A stretch of 64,000 nt of DNA from positions 434,001-498,000 of the forward strand of contig NZ_RQEP01000005.1 of NCBI RefSeq assembly GCF_004770055.1, given 5' to 3'. Under the pieces are notes generated by a model that was not told the DNA's origin, searched no databases, and saw only the letters and a program-made list of their open reading frames with translations. This DNA comes from Leptospira semungkisensis. Lineage in GTDB: Bacteria; Spirochaetota; Leptospiria; Leptospirales; Leptospiraceae. Position numbers and translations under genes: made by a program. Every line of letters begins with the position of its first letter. The first letter of the stretch is position 1. Below, one piece after another: positions 9,149-18,324 of this stretch.

Positions 9149-10072
9149 TTAATAAAATTGAGGACTTTGTTTGTCCAGCAAGGTTCGAGTTGAACCTTCG
9201 ACATCTACGGGATCCGGATGGATTAGGATCTCGGTATATGGAAATTCTTCCTTCATTTCATCCATAATGGATTCTAAGATCTTATGGACTTCTTCCAAAG
9301 TATAGGTCTTCGGGAATTCCAGATGAAACTCTAAGAATTTTCTTTCGCCAGCAGAACGCGCTCTCAAATCATGATAGCCCAAAACCCGCGGATGATGTTC
9401 CGAAATAATTCTCAGGATCGTTTCTCTGTAATCATCAGAAAAATCCCGATCCATCAGAATGTTTAGGCTCTTCTTGAAAACTTTTAAGAAACCAGAAAGC
9501 AAGTAGAGAGCGATGAATCCCCCGATCAACGGGTCCAACCAAGTCCAGCCGGTATAAAACTCGATCCCTAAGGAAAGAAGGATCAGAAAATTGCTGAGCA
9601 GGTCGGAAAGATAATGGAGACTGTCTGCTTCGATCAAAACAGAATTTGTTCTCTTGATCACTGTCCGTTGATATAGCACCAATATCCCAGTCAAGATCAT
9701 AGAGATGGTCATCACAAAAACAGAAGAAAGTTCCGGTTGAAAAGAATGAGATCCTAATCCGGAAACGAATGACTGGTAAAAAAGCCAAATACAAGAAGCG
9801 GTAAAGATGATGGATTGAAAGAGTCCGGCTATTGCTTCCGCTTTTCCGTGACCATATCTATGTTCCGAATCAGGAGGTTGGGCAGAAATATAGAGAGCAT
9901 AAAAATTGATCGAAGAACTTAGGAAATCCAAACAGGAATCCAAACCGGAAGCGATCACCGCCATAGAGCCCTGGGACAAACCTACCCAAAGTTTAGTCCC
10001 GGCCAGAACAGAAGCAAAAAGCACCGAAACAAATCCGGCCGTGATCTTGGATTTAGAAGTACCGGAACTCAT
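9149..10072 (-). CDS. Cation diffusion facilitator (CDF) metal transporter
   Basis: 307 residues with about five to six membrane segments and a soluble C-terminal domain of about 85 residues. Metal-site helices are visible: SGLDSCLDFLSS in TM2, the HRYGHGKAEAIAGL loop before TM4 and EADSLHYLSDLLSN in TM5 (HxxxD). CDF proteins export divalent cations such as Zn, Mn, Fe or Co in exchange for protons. The C-terminal domain carries His residues typical of the cytoplasmic metal-sensing dimer. The ion specificity is not readable by eye. Confidence 0.95.
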   Translation of the reverse strand: MSSGTSKSKITAGFVSVLFASVLAGTKLWVGLSQGSMAVIASGLDSCLDFLSSSINFYALYISAQPPDSEHRYGHGKAEAIAGLFQSIIFTASCIWLFYQSFVSGLGSHSFQPELSSVFVMTISMILTGILVLYQRTVIKRTNSVLIEADSLHYLSDLLSNFLILLSLGIEFYTGWTWLDPLIGGFIALYLLSGFLKVFKKSLNILMDRDFSDDYRETILRIISEHHPRVLGYHDLRARSAGERKFLEFHLEFPKTYTLEEVHKILESIMDEMKEEFPYTEILIHPDPVDVEGSTRTLLDKQSPQFY

Positions 10073-10221
10073 ACTCTAAATGTTTCTTTTTGCACGATTC
10101 CTTCCTCCCTTTTTTTATCCGATGACAAAAAAGAATTAGGCCTTGCGTCTAAGATCCTTAGACTTTGCGCTTACTCTGCGATCTACCAAATTGCATTTCT
10201 TAAAATAAGGACTAGATTTCC

Positions 10222-11496
10222 ATGAGGTTGATTTTGAATACGTTTCTCAGATCTTTTCTTTTCTGCTTTCTCTTAGTCGGTTTCTCGCTTGCGTCCTCTC
10301 TTTCTGCCCAAGCTGTAAATCCCAAGCTCCCGGATCCGGATGCTCTCGAGAGAGAAGCAGATGATCTGGATTACCAAGCAAGAACTACCCAAAATCCCGC
10401 AGAAAGTAGAAGGCTGAGCCAACAAGCAGATGCGAAACGTAAACTTGCAGTGGATACTCGTAACGAGATGCATGATCGAGAATTAGAAAAGCCTTATAAT
10501 AAACCGACTCTTGAACTGCAATGGAACGCGATGCAATCGACTTGGGAATCCGAAGCATTAGCTAGAAATAAAAACTTAGGAGTAAACACATATAACGCTC
10601 TTCTCAATCAAGCAGGAGCATATCAAGCTGCGAAAACAAACGCAGCAGGTTTAGGCCTAAACCCGAATCTATTAAACGATAACTTGACCACTTATTCGAG
10701 CCCACAAGGAAATACTAAGACCGCATTTCCGATCAGGGCCACCTATTTGAATACCGCAAAGACATTCGGGATCGAATTCAATTATTTAGATGTTAGAATG
10801 AAACCTTCTTATACTACATTCGATGTGGCTTCTTCTCTCTCTTCGGCGGCACCTATACAATTTCATTCGGTAGAATACAGAAGATTAGATTACTCTCTTA
10901 ACTTTGCCTGGTATGTGATTACAGGAACGGGAAGGATAGGACTTGCGGCGGGAGCAAGAAACTTAGATATCTATTCTAAGGAATATGGAAACATTCCGGG
11001 AAACTACGGCTTCGGAAGTTCGGAAGAAAAAGCCGGTGGCTTGGGTCCTCAGATCGGGATCCGTCTCTTTAAGAATTTTAGCGCGAGTTTGATCGGTCAT
11101 TTCCGTGCAGACTACTTTCGTACATTAGGACATTATAATAGAACTACCCAAGGCGTGCTATCTGGAGTAAGTGGACCTTATATTTTAGATACTGCCTCCA
11201 TGGGAGGAATAAAAGCGAATCTAATCAGTCGAACAGGATACGAAATAGATACAGGAATTTCCTTTATGAGAAGCCGCTGGTTAAAGTATACCTTCGGATT
11301 TCAATTTACCGAATTGGCATCCAAGATCTCAGGCTATAACTATAACCCTACCGTATTCCCAGGTGCACCGGGAGATCCGCTCTTTTTAAATCAGGTTTCT
11401 AAACCTCTAGATCAATTCTCTTCCGGTTCCGCATTGGGAAAGGAAGTACATGATAAATTCTACGGATTTTATTTTGGATTATCTTTGATTATTTGA
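10222..11496 (+). CDS. Putative outer-membrane beta-barrel protein
   Basis: 424 residues. A signal peptide ends near SLSAQA (about residue 31). A charged, Ala-rich helical segment (about 35-110, EREADDLDYQ, ADAKRKLAVD) resembles a coiled coil. From about residue 165 the chain alternates aromatic and polar residues in short strands and ends in FYGFYFGLSLII, as expected for an outer-membrane barrel. No named family was recognised. It is flanked by divergent and convergent genes, so is probably monocistronic, with a hairpin just behind it. Confidence 0.75.
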   Translation: MRLILNTFLRSFLFCFLLVGFSLASSLSAQAVNPKLPDPDALEREADDLDYQARTTQNPAESRRLSQQADAKRKLAVDTRNEMHDRELEKPYNKPTLELQWNAMQSTWESEALARNKNLGVNTYNALLNQAGAYQAAKTNAAGLGLNPNLLNDNLTTYSSPQGNTKTAFPIRATYLNTAKTFGIEFNYLDVRMKPSYTTFDVASSLSSAAPIQFHSVEYRRLDYSLNFAWYVITGTGRIGLAAGARNLDIYSKEYGNIPGNYGFGSSEEKAGGLGPQIGIRLFKNFSASLIGHFRADYFRTLGHYNRTTQGVLSGVSGPYILDTASMGGIKANLISRTGYEIDTGISFMRSRWLKYTFGFQFTELASKISGYNYNPTVFPGAPGDPLFLNQVSKPLDQFSSGSALGKEVHDKFYGFYFGLSLII

Positions 11497-11509
11497 AGAA
11501 GAGAGAGAT

Positions 11510-11539
11510 ATTCCGCCCCATCTCAAAATGGAGCGGAAT
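11510..11539. terminator. Hairpin between convergent genes, probable terminator
   Basis: ATTCCGC pairs with GCGGAAT across 7 bp, and inside it CCAT pairs with ATGG around a CTCAAA loop, separated by one mismatch. It sits between the ends of the barrel gene and the DUF6580 gene. Neither side has a long T run, so intrinsic termination is likely but not certain. Confidence 0.5.
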
Positions 11540-11546
11540 TAAGAAA

Positions 11547-12065
11547 TTAAGCCGCTTGAGAAGCGGGAACCAATCCGGTTCTTTCGAGCAGGTAGTAAGC
11601 TCCGAATAGAGAAGAGATATAAACTGCATCGCCAAAAAGTCCGTATTGGAAGAATGGGATCGCAGCTACATAACATTCTACTAAGCCTGCGCAATCAAGA
11701 CTATACATTCCTGAGGTTAACCATACAAAGAAGTTAGTGATCACGAAGAAGGAAACAGATCCTGCTAGTCCAGTGATCGCCAAGCTTCCAACGGAAACTC
11801 GGTTCTTCAGATAGATTCCTACAAGAGCGAAAACTACGAAGAATCCGTAGATTACAGGCATCAAGGAATGATAACCGATGAATAGATCGCTAATCAGCAT
11901 AATTCCCAATGGAAGGGTAAGAGCTAACCAACGATTAGATAGATAAACTCCCCCGAATAAAGAAACTGCTAAGACTGGGGTGAAGTTAGGCAAATGAGGA
12001 AGAAAACGACTTACGATCGCAATTAACATCAATGCTAAGGCTACAAAGTTTCTGGATAGTGCCAT
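11547..12065 (-). CDS. DUF6580 family integral membrane protein
   Basis: 172 residues, mostly hydrophobic, with five or so membrane segments. The N-terminal RFLPHLPNFTPVLAVSLFGG and the later FFVITNFFVWL are characteristic of DUF6580, described as putative transport proteins. The overall shape recalls the small S components of ECF-type vitamin transporters, but no ATPase partner is nearby, so this is only a resemblance. Divergent from mazG. Confidence 0.8.
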   Translation of the reverse strand: MALSRNFVALALMLIAIVSRFLPHLPNFTPVLAVSLFGGVYLSNRWLALTLPLGIMLISDLFIGYHSLMPVIYGFFVVFALVGIYLKNRVSVGSLAITGLAGSVSFFVITNFFVWLTSGMYSLDCAGLVECYVAAIPFFQYGLFGDAVYISSLFGAYYLLERTGLVPASQAA

Positions 12066-12234
12066 GTTCTTTCTGGAATCCTTTTCCCGAATTGTATCAC
12101 GAAAGCCTGATCATGCAATGCTTTCGTTAGGAATCGGGATTTTCGGATAGACTGGAGGGATAAATCCAAGCGTCAATCTTCATTTCCGGGAAAAAGGCTG
12201 GGAATTCAAACTTGGTCCGCAAGCCTAGTCCTTA

Positions 12235-13431
12235 ATGAAATCTCCCGATCCGAAAGATTATCCCAGCTACTTGGCCTTTCTCCAAGACATAACATCCAAG
12301 CTAAGAAGTCCGGAAGGTTGTCCTTGGGACAGAGAGCAAACTCATCTTACTCTCGTACCTTACTTAATCGAAGAATCACAAGAAGTAGTAGAGGCTCTGT
12401 TAAAGCAAGATGACGAGCATAGCAAAGAGGAATTGGGAGATCTTCTCTTTCAAGTAGTGTTGCATGCGCAGATCGCATCAGAGAGAGGCGCCTTTGGATT
12501 GGAAGATATAGCCAAGGATGTAGCTGAAAAACTTGTGCTTAGGCATCCTCATGTTTTCGATCCTGAGACTTCTCAGATTTCTTCTGCGGATGAAGTGGTC
12601 GCGAACTGGGACAGCTTCAAGGAGAAAGAGAAAGAGCTTAGACAAAAGAAGAAAGAAGTTCCGAAGTCTCTTCTCTCCGGTGTACCAGAAACCTTTCCTT
12701 CTCTTCTCAAAGCGGAGAAGTTTCAGAAGAAGGCGGCAAAGGCAGGCTTCGATTGGGAAAACATCCAAGGAGTAGAAGAGAAACTTACAGAAGAACTGAA
12801 TGAGTTCTTAGCCGAATTGAAATCGGTCGAAGATCCTTCCTCCAATCAAGTACGTATTGAAGAAGAATTAGGAGACCTTCTTTTTACAATCGTCAATCTT
12901 GCAAGAAGACTAGGCATCTCTTCCGAATCAGCACTCACTCGTGCCAATGCAAAATTTAAGAATAGGATCGAATATATAGAAGCGAAGCTCACTCGCTCCG
13001 ATCGAAAATTTTCCGAAACCCCTTTATCCGAATTAGACTCACTCTGGAATGAAGCAAAGAATTCTCAGAACAAAGCTCCTCTCAGCATTTTAGAACAAAA
13101 AGAAAAGTCCGTATCCGATCTGATCAGAGGCCTTTCTTCTTATTTTATATGGAAGGAAGTGAGTGAATCAGATTGGCCAAAGACCTTTGAATTCGTTTGG
13201 AAGTCAGAGCAATATAAATTGGTTTTCTCCGGCTTAGGATCTGTTACTCTAATACCTAGCTCGGATCCTTGGGGAAGAAAGGGGCAACCAATCTTCTATC
13301 TAAACCTATCCGAAGAAGATCCGAACCAATGGTCAGATTTATCCGGAAATACTTATAAGGGCCCGGATGAGATCCAAGAGGTAATCCATAGCTCCATAGG
13401 GATATATAAGAAGGCTTTGGCAGGAGAATAA
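12235..13431 (+). CDS. mazG: Nucleoside triphosphate pyrophosphohydrolase MazG, with C-terminal extension
   Basis: Two MazG-type helical domains are clear: the first with [19 protein letters not shown] and [14 protein letters not shown], the second with [11 protein letters not shown] and [17 protein letters not shown]. The enzyme hydrolyses NTPs and dNTPs to monophosphates, clearing damaged nucleotides and, in E. coli, lowering ppGpp signalling under starvation. At 398 residues it is about 130 longer than the E. coli protein; the extra C-terminal part (from about 280) is not recognised, is alpha/beta in character and contains [12 protein letters not shown]. Cytoplasmic. ATG start; monocistronic as far as can be seen. 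Confidence 0.93.
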   Translation: MKSPDPKDYPSYLAFLQDITSKLRSPEGCPWDREQTHLTLVPYLIEESQEVVEALLKQDDEHSKEELGDLLFQVVLHAQIASERGAFGLEDIAKDVAEKLVLRHPHVFDPETSQISSADEVVANWDSFKEKEKELRQKKKEVPKSLLSGVPETFPSLLKAEKFQKKAAKAGFDWENIQGVEEKLTEELNEFLAELKSVEDPSSNQVRIEEELGDLLFTIVNLARRLGISSESALTRANAKFKNRIEYIEAKLTRSDRKFSETPLSELDSLWNEAKNSQNKAPLSILEQKEKSVSDLIRGLSSYFIWKEVSESDWPKTFEFVWKSEQYKLVFSGLGSVTLIPSSDPWGRKGQPIFYLNLSEEDPNQWSDLSGNTYKGPDEIQEVIHSSIGIYKKALAGE

Positions 13432-13514
13432 ATAAGTTATTTTTAACAGAATTTTCCTTAATTAAGACACGGATTTTCCAATTTGGATACCGCGTTATTT
13501 TCGTCTTTCTTAAT

Positions 13515-14363
13515 ATGGGAGTGAGCCAAGAGATAGTAATTAAGGCAGATCGTTCTGAGAGTTCCACCTTGTCTTCTTTCGAACCTTTAAAAATACTGAT
13601 CGTTGATACGAGTAAGATCACTCGCAAGATCATCTCTTCCGAATTCTCATCAGATAGATTTTCGGTGCAGGAAGTTTCCAATGTCGAAGAATCTTCCAAA
13701 CTCGCAAAAGAACAAAAATTCGATCTAATCACTCTAGGCATTCACTTAGAAGGAGGAACCGGATTCGATCTTTGCCGCAAGATCAGAAGCAAAGGCGAAA
13801 AGGAAAAATTCGCTTCCTCAAATGCGAGAATACTTTTCGTCACATCCGATTTTACGAATGAGAATAGAATAATCGCGCATAACGCAGGTGCCAACGGATT
13901 TATCCAAAAGACTACCGAATTAAGCAGTTTTCAATCTACGATTGCAGAAATACTAAAAGACCTGATGGAAGAAAAAGAGAATTCTTCCAAAGAATGGGAG
14001 AAAAGGCTAAGTCGCAAGATACTGATTGTGGACGATTCTGAATTGAATCTTGTCCTATTCAGAAGGCTTTTAGAATCTAATGGAGCCGAAGTCCAAACTG
14101 CAATCTCCGGAGAACATGCGCTTCAAATCTTAAAAGAAAGACCCACAGATTTCTCCGCTCTATTCACAGATCTGTATATGCCGATCATGAACGGAAATGA
14201 GCTTTGCAGAATCATTCTGAAAAATCCCGAATGGAAAGGGATCCGACTAGGAATTACTTCTGCAGCAGACGAGTCCTCATTAAAAAAGGGAGAAGTTCCG
14301 GAAGGTGTCGGCCTATTTTCTAAGCCTTATAATACTACTGAGATCTGCGATTTTCTAAAGTAG
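13515..14363 (+). CDS. Protein of two response-regulator receiver domains, first one degenerate
   Basis: 282 residues, two CheY-like receivers and no output domain. Receiver 2 (about 167-282) is complete: VDDSE acidic pocket, phospho-acceptor Asp219 in FTDLYMP, Ser/Thr in GITSAA and Lys in FSKPY. Receiver 1 (about 26-150) keeps the fold (ILIVDTSK, FVTSD, IQK) but the acceptor position holds Gly75 (ITLGIHL), so it cannot be phosphorylated in the normal way. It may act as a dimerisation or docking module. Function unknown; no kinase gene adjoins it. Confidence 0.85.
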   Translation: MGVSQEIVIKADRSESSTLSSFEPLKILIVDTSKITRKIISSEFSSDRFSVQEVSNVEESSKLAKEQKFDLITLGIHLEGGTGFDLCRKIRSKGEKEKFASSNARILFVTSDFTNENRIIAHNAGANGFIQKTTELSSFQSTIAEILKDLMEEKENSSKEWEKRLSRKILIVDDSELNLVLFRRLLESNGAEVQTAISGEHALQILKERPTDFSALFTDLYMPIMNGNELCRIILKNPEWKGIRLGITSAADESSLKKGEVPEGVGLFSKPYNTTEICDFLK

Positions 14364-14373
14364 TCGATAGACC

Positions 14374-14410
14374 GAAGGTATCGCGAACCGAAAACCTTCT
14401 TCTTTCTTTT
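14374..14410 (+). terminator. Possible intrinsic terminator after the two-receiver gene
   Basis: GAAGGT pairs with ACCTTC (6 bp, 14-base loop) and is followed by TCTTTCTTTT. The stem is short and the loop long, so this is a weak candidate. Confidence 0.35.
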
Positions 14411-14436
14411 AGTGCGATTAATCTCCGAAAGATCTC

Positions 14437-15084
14437 TTATAAGAATTCAATACTAACGATCACATCCGGATGGCATTCTTTACGAATATCTCCTTCCATC
14501 TTAGGAAGCTTAGAATACCAAGTCTTGTTTTCGTACATTAGATCGATCCAGTAAAAATATAGGCTCGCTTCTCCAAGCTCATTCTCTATCTTGATCTCCG
14601 AAAAATCCTTTTTGACGTCCCCTATTCTTTCAAAGGTCTCGTTGTTCTTCGTTTTATAATGGATTTCCCAAGGATCCGCCTTGTAAGGAACTCCTTGTTG
14701 GTTCGGTTTACCTGCTTGTAGTTTCCAGGTTTTGATCAGGATACGAGAAAGATCCTCATACTTTACGGTTTTTGAATACTGAATATTCTCTCGATTATGT
14801 TTGAATGTAAATTCTTTGGGAGCCGTCTTCCAGGAACCTGTGATCGTTCTGCCATCGCAGAAGTAAGCTTTGATCTTCGCTCCCTCCGAAGCAGCACTAG
14901 CTGAAGAACCGGTTGAAGTCTTTGCGTCCCCTCTCGAATCCAATTGAGGTTCTTGAGGAAGACTAGGTTCCTTAGGCAAATTTACTCTCTGTCCGAACAA
15001 GGAACCGGACAGGAGCAAAAAAAGAAGGAGCCAATACAGGCTCCTTCTGATTTTCAATTTAGATCTCATAGGCGAATTCACCAT
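14437..15084 (-). CDS. Secreted protein of unknown function, downstream of icd
   Basis: 215 residues; an N-terminal basic stretch and a hydrophobic core (YWLLLFLLLSGSLFG) form a signal peptide. A Pro/Ser-rich linker (about 35-68) leads to a compact beta-rich domain starting at KAYFCDGRTITGSW. The domain has two Cys (one near the start, one in KECHPDV) that could pair. The ATG at 15084 lies 6 bases after the icd stop; a second ATG at 15069 (MRSKLK) gives a more usual signal peptide. Co-transcription with icd is likely from spacing. No family recognised. Confidence 0.7.
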   Translation of the reverse strand: MVNSPMRSKLKIRRSLYWLLLFLLLSGSLFGQRVNLPKEPSLPQEPQLDSRGDAKTSTGSSASAASEGAKIKAYFCDGRTITGSWKTAPKEFTFKHNRENIQYSKTVKYEDLSRILIKTWKLQAGKPNQQGVPYKADPWEIHYKTKNNETFERIGDVKKDFSEIKIENELGEASLYFYWIDLMYENKTWYSKLPKMEGDIRKECHPDVIVSIEFL

Positions 15085-15090
15085 TTCAAT

Positions 15091-16287
15091 CTAAAGGCGT
15101 TTTTGGATCGCCTCCATGAACTGGAAGGTATCTAACTGTTTCGGGCCTTTGGTTGTGGTAAGTAGGACTAAGTCCTTAGTCATCTCTCCCGCTTGGATCG
15201 TGTCGATTACAGCCTTCTCCAATTTTTGAGCGAAAGTAACCACGTCAGGAGTTCCGTCCAATTCTCCCCTCTTAGCAAGAGCTCCGGTCCATGCAAAGAT
15301 AGAAGCTACAGAGTTGGTAGAAGTGGTTTCTCCTTTTTGATACTGACGGTAGTGACGAGTCACAGTTCCGTGAGCCGCTTCGTATTCGAATTTTCCATCT
15401 GGAGAAACAAGAACAGAAGTCATTAGTCCTAAGGATCCGAAACCAGAAGCAACCATATCGGACATCACGTCTCCGTCGTAGTTCATTAGAGCCCAAAGCA
15501 TTCCGCCCGGGTTCTTAACGATCTGAGCAACAGCGTCATCGATCAAGTAGTACCAGTATTCGATACCTGCAGCTTTTAGTTCAGCAGCTCTTTTGGTAGA
15601 AACTTCTTCGAAGATCGCACGGAAACGAGCATGGTATTTTTTAGAGATAGTATCTTTAGTTGCAAACCATACGTTGATCTTTTCGGAGATCGCATAGTTG
15701 AAGCAAGCTTCTGCAAAGCTATAGATGGACTTGTCCAAGTTGAACTGACCCATGATAACTCCAGGTCCGTCGAAATCGTTGATCGTAACTCTTTCTTTTT
15801 CTTTTCCATCTTTCGTAGTGAAAACGATCTCTACTTTTCCTGCTTCAGGAATATACAACTCGGTATCTTTATACAAGTCACCGAATGCGTGACGTCCTAC
15901 TACAATCGGTTTTTCCCAGGATCTGACTCCAGAAGGGATATTGTTTACAATGATAGGTTTACGGAAAACGGTTCCGTCCAAGATGGAACGAATAGTTCCG
16001 TTCGGGGACTTCCATTCTTTTTTGAGTTTGTATTCTACAACTCTGTCTTGGTTCGGAGTGATGGTAGCACATTTAACGCCTACTCCGTATTTTAAAATGG
16101 CATTAGCGGAATCAACGGTGACCTTATCGTCGGTCTTGTCGCGGTATTCTACGCCTAGATCATAATAATCTAATTCGATATCCAAATAAGGATGGATAAA
16201 ACGATCCTTAATTTCTTTCCAAATGATGCGTGTCATCTCGTCCCCGTCGAGTTCGACGAGAGGAGTTTTGACCTTAATCTTAGCCAT
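15091..16287 (-). CDS. icd: NADP-dependent isocitrate dehydrogenase, eukaryote-like type
   Basis: 398 residues, starting [20 protein letters not shown]. The segment [18 protein letters not shown] holds the Ser/Arg residues that bind isocitrate in this group, and the Lys of KCATITPN and the metal Asp residues of [15 protein letters not shown] are present. The enzyme decarboxylates isocitrate to 2-oxoglutarate with NADP+ in the TCA cycle. The sequence belongs to the subfamily shared with mammalian IDH1/IDH2 rather than the E. coli Icd type. A GGAGC ribosome site precedes the ATG. The upstream region has a palindromic element (16321-16339). Confidence 0.96.
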   Translation of the reverse strand: MAKIKVKTPLVELDGDEMTRIIWKEIKDRFIHPYLDIELDYYDLGVEYRDKTDDKVTVDSANAILKYGVGVKCATITPNQDRVVEYKLKKEWKSPNGTIRSILDGTVFRKPIIVNNIPSGVRSWEKPIVVGRHAFGDLYKDTELYIPEAGKVEIVFTTKDGKEKERVTINDFDGPGVIMGQFNLDKSIYSFAEACFNYAISEKINVWFATKDTISKKYHARFRAIFEEVSTKRAAELKAAGIEYWYYLIDDAVAQIVKNPGGMLWALMNYDGDVMSDMVASGFGSLGLMTSVLVSPDGKFEYEAAHGTVTRHYRQYQKGETTSTNSVASIFAWTGALAKRGELDGTPDVVTFAQKLEKAVIDTIQAGEMTKDLVLLTTTKGPKQLDTFQFMEAIQKRL

Positions 16288-16320
16288 TGTGATGCTCCTT
16301 AAGAATGTTAGATGGATTGC

Positions 16321-16339
16321 AGGTTTAAACCTTAGGTTT
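16321..16339 (-). promoter_or_regulatory. Overlapping palindromes upstream of icd, candidate operator
   Basis: AGGTTTAAACCT is a perfect 12-bp palindrome and is overlapped on its right by AAACCTTAGGTTT, another inverted repeat. The element lies 34-52 bases before the icd start, where a regulator or promoter could be. No known factor was matched. Confidence 0.3.
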
Positions 16340-16356
16340 TTCCATTCTCTGGGGGC

Positions 16357-16932
16357 TTACGACTTCGGGAAAGAAGGATTCTCCTTTATTTTCAAGATTC
16401 CGTTTCGGAGGTCGTGGAGGTTTTGAGTGGAGAAGTAATTGATCGCGACTGGAAGGGAGACTATGCCTAGAACGGAAAGATAACGGTATTTAAGAGAATC
16501 CTTTTTGGCCAATCCGTTGATTGACTTCTCGAGGCGGAGAAGGATCTTTTTCCATCTTTGGAATACTGGAAGAAGGCTAGGATTGCAACCTTCGAAGTAA
16601 AGGTTCTCCGCAGAAGATACAATAATGTCTTTTAGATTGGTAGGAAGGGCAGGAGAACCGAACAGGTCTCTCACTTTAACCAGATCCTTTTCTAATTCGG
16701 CCTCGGTTTGCCTAGGAATGGGAAGAATGGAGCTAATTCCCACAGATACAGGAAGAGAGATCCTAAATAAAAAGTCCGTGGCTATGATGGAATTGAGATA
16801 CCTTCTGATGGTTTCACCCAACGCGTCCGTATGGTCCAGCTGGGTATCACTCAGATCTTTTACGGTTTGGATAGTGTACTGGCTAAGCTTGATCTTTTCC
16901 GTCCAGAACAGGCCCAGTAATTCCGTTTCCAT
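16357..16932 (-). CDS. Conserved-looking protein of unknown function
   Basis: 191 residues beginning METELLGLFW. It is mostly helical, with two moderately hydrophobic stretches (about 48-70 and 155-172, YLSVLGIVSLPVAINYF) that could be membrane-associated. No signal peptide, no catalytic motif and no recognised domain. It is upstream of icd on the same strand with 69 bases between, so it may or may not share a transcript. Codon use resembles its neighbours, which argues for a real gene. Confidence 0.65.
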   Translation of the reverse strand: METELLGLFWTEKIKLSQYTIQTVKDLSDTQLDHTDALGETIRRYLNSIIATDFLFRISLPVSVGISSILPIPRQTEAELEKDLVKVRDLFGSPALPTNLKDIIVSSAENLYFEGCNPSLLPVFQRWKKILLRLEKSINGLAKKDSLKYRYLSVLGIVSLPVAINYFSTQNLHDLRNGILKIKENPSFPKS

Positions 16933-17067
16933 GTAAGTAAAGTGTACATTTTAAATTCATCCTTTTTTGGCAATCCCTATCTAGAGGGTCCTTAAAAGGG
17001 ATCTAACCCTTGCTTGGGACGAACGGAGATCCCAAACTACTGGTTTGTCCTCATAGTAATATTTCTT

Positions 17068-17427
17068 TCAATCCTCTTCGCAGATCAATTCGAGCACGTA
17101 TCCGTCCGGATCTTGGAATGTGAGAAAGAGAGTTCTTTCTGCCTTGCGAACATCATATTCCATTCTTTGAGCGAATAGCTTTTCTTCGATTCTGCGAAAG
17201 CTTTCCGAATCTACTCGAAAGGCAAAATCGCAGCCCGAAGAAAGAACAGTAGCTTTCGTATCTTTCTTTTCACCATAGATCGCGAGATTAGTTTTTCCGA
17301 TCCCTAAAGTCTCGATTGCCCTCGAACTCTCCTCTTTCTCGGAAAGTTCGAAGATCTCGCGATAGAAATTTGCACTTGTTTCGGGGTCGCGAGAAACGAT
17401 CCCAATATGATTCACTTCAACGAACAT
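17068..17427 (-). CDS. VOC (glyoxalase/bleomycin-resistance) family protein
   Basis: 119 residues, one vicinal-oxygen-chelate domain: NHIGIVSRDPETSANFYREIF at the N-terminus (metal-ligand His in NHIG) and FQDPDGYVLELI at the end, with the terminal Glu as the second ligand. Members are metal-dependent lyases, dioxygenases or binding proteins; the substrate cannot be inferred. It is the third gene of a probable operon behind an ECF sigma factor and a His-rich membrane protein (20-base gap). Confidence 0.88.
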   Translation of the reverse strand: MFVEVNHIGIVSRDPETSANFYREIFELSEKEESSRAIETLGIGKTNLAIYGEKKDTKATVLSSGCDFAFRVDSESFRRIEEKLFAQRMEYDVRKAERTLFLTFQDPDGYVLELICEED

Positions 17428-17447
17428 GATCCTTACCTCATCAGGTC

Positions 17448-17771
17448 TCAGTCTCTATCTAACTGATCCAGTTTTTCTTGTAACTTAGCTCGCATTCTTT
17501 CTTTCATTGCGCGCTTCCAATGTCTTTTTCTATGGTGATGATGGCCACCACCGAACCCGAATCCGCTTCCCCCTTTGAACAACAAGTGGGCTAAAACAAA
17601 TAAACCTAATGCTTGCCAGTAGTTGATTTGTTTAAATCCGAAAAGGTCCGGAAGAAGCCAGTTCCATAATTGCCATACTACATACGACAATCCAAAGAAG
17701 AACAAAGGCACGAACAGAAGTAGTAGGAATATCTTTCCTGCTCTAAATCCATTGTGATGCATGTGTCTCAT
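17448..17771 (-). CDS. Small membrane protein with His- and Gly-rich tail
   Basis: 107 residues: two membrane segments (about 13-33 and 48-60), then a cytoplasmic-type basic tail that begins GSGFGFGGGHHHHRKRHW and continues as a charged helix (MKERMRAKLQEKLDQ). The N-terminus also has His (MRHMHH). It starts 19 bases after the ECF sigma gene, the place usually taken by an anti-sigma factor. The His cluster could bind metal; this is inference. No named family was recognised. Confidence 0.72.
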   Translation of the reverse strand: MRHMHHNGFRAGKIFLLLLFVPLFFFGLSYVVWQLWNWLLPDLFGFKQINYWQALGLFVLAHLLFKGGSGFGFGGGHHHHRKRHWKRAMKERMRAKLQEKLDQLDRD

Positions 17772-17790
17772 ACGTTTTTTCCTCGGCTGA

Positions 17791-18324
17791 TTAGAATTCT
17801 TCCAGAAAGAGAACTTTTAGATCCTTCATCCGTTTCGCCAAAAAATCCTTAGCATAGGATTTGCGAGCGGAGAGAGTTCCCTCGGGAATCCCGGTGCTTT
17901 CCGAAATTTCTCGAAAGGATTTTCCCTCGAATACATTGCTGATGAAAGCGAATCTTTGCTCGGAAGGAAGTTCTTCCATCGCGATCGCAAGTTCGTCCAT
18001 TAGCAAATTCTGATAGAATTCCTTTTCAGGACCGGCACCTGTTTCCAAGAGGACCTCGTCCATCGAGAACTCCTTCTCCATATCGGAGAAAGAATATTTG
18101 CTTATCTTCTTACCTCTATACCAATCTCCGACTTTATTTCGAAGAACTGCATAAACATAACCCAATAAGTATTCTATCGTTCCTGCCGAATCTAGTTCGG
18201 TGACAGCGGCAAGAAAAGATTCTTGGAGAAGATCTTCAGCCTCTTCTGGATCCGCTACTCTAGAGCGAACCCAAGCGAGTATCTTATCTCTCTCCTTTCT
18301 GTATATGCTGTCCAAGGATCCCAA
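17791..18324 (-). CDS. ECF-type RNA polymerase sigma factor
   Basis: 177 residues. Region 2 is seen at about 5-75 (ADPEEAEDLLQESFLAAV, then VLRNKVGDWYRGKK) and region 4 at about 118-170 (LPSEQRFAFISNVFEGKSFREISESTGIPEGTLSARKSYA), the helix-turn-helix that reads the -35 element. The start is a TTG, supported by the AGAG-containing purine stretch upstream; no in-frame ATG is available before region 2. It heads an apparent operon with the His-rich membrane protein and the VOC protein, and is divergent from the gene at 18610. Confidence 0.9.
   Translation of the reverse strand: MGSLDSIYRKERDKILAWVRSRVADPEEAEDLLQESFLAAVTELDSAGTIEYLLGYVYAVLRNKVGDWYRGKKISKYSFSDMEKEFSMDEVLLETGAGPEKEFYQNLLMDELAIAMEELPSEQRFAFISNVFEGKSFREISESTGIPEGTLSARKSYAKDFLAKRMKDLKVLFLEEF

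Noticed and set aside
12066..12234. Riboswitch before the DUF6580 gene
   Set aside because: DUF6580 proteins look like vitamin transporters, but no cobalamin or thiamine element could be traced in the 169 bases.
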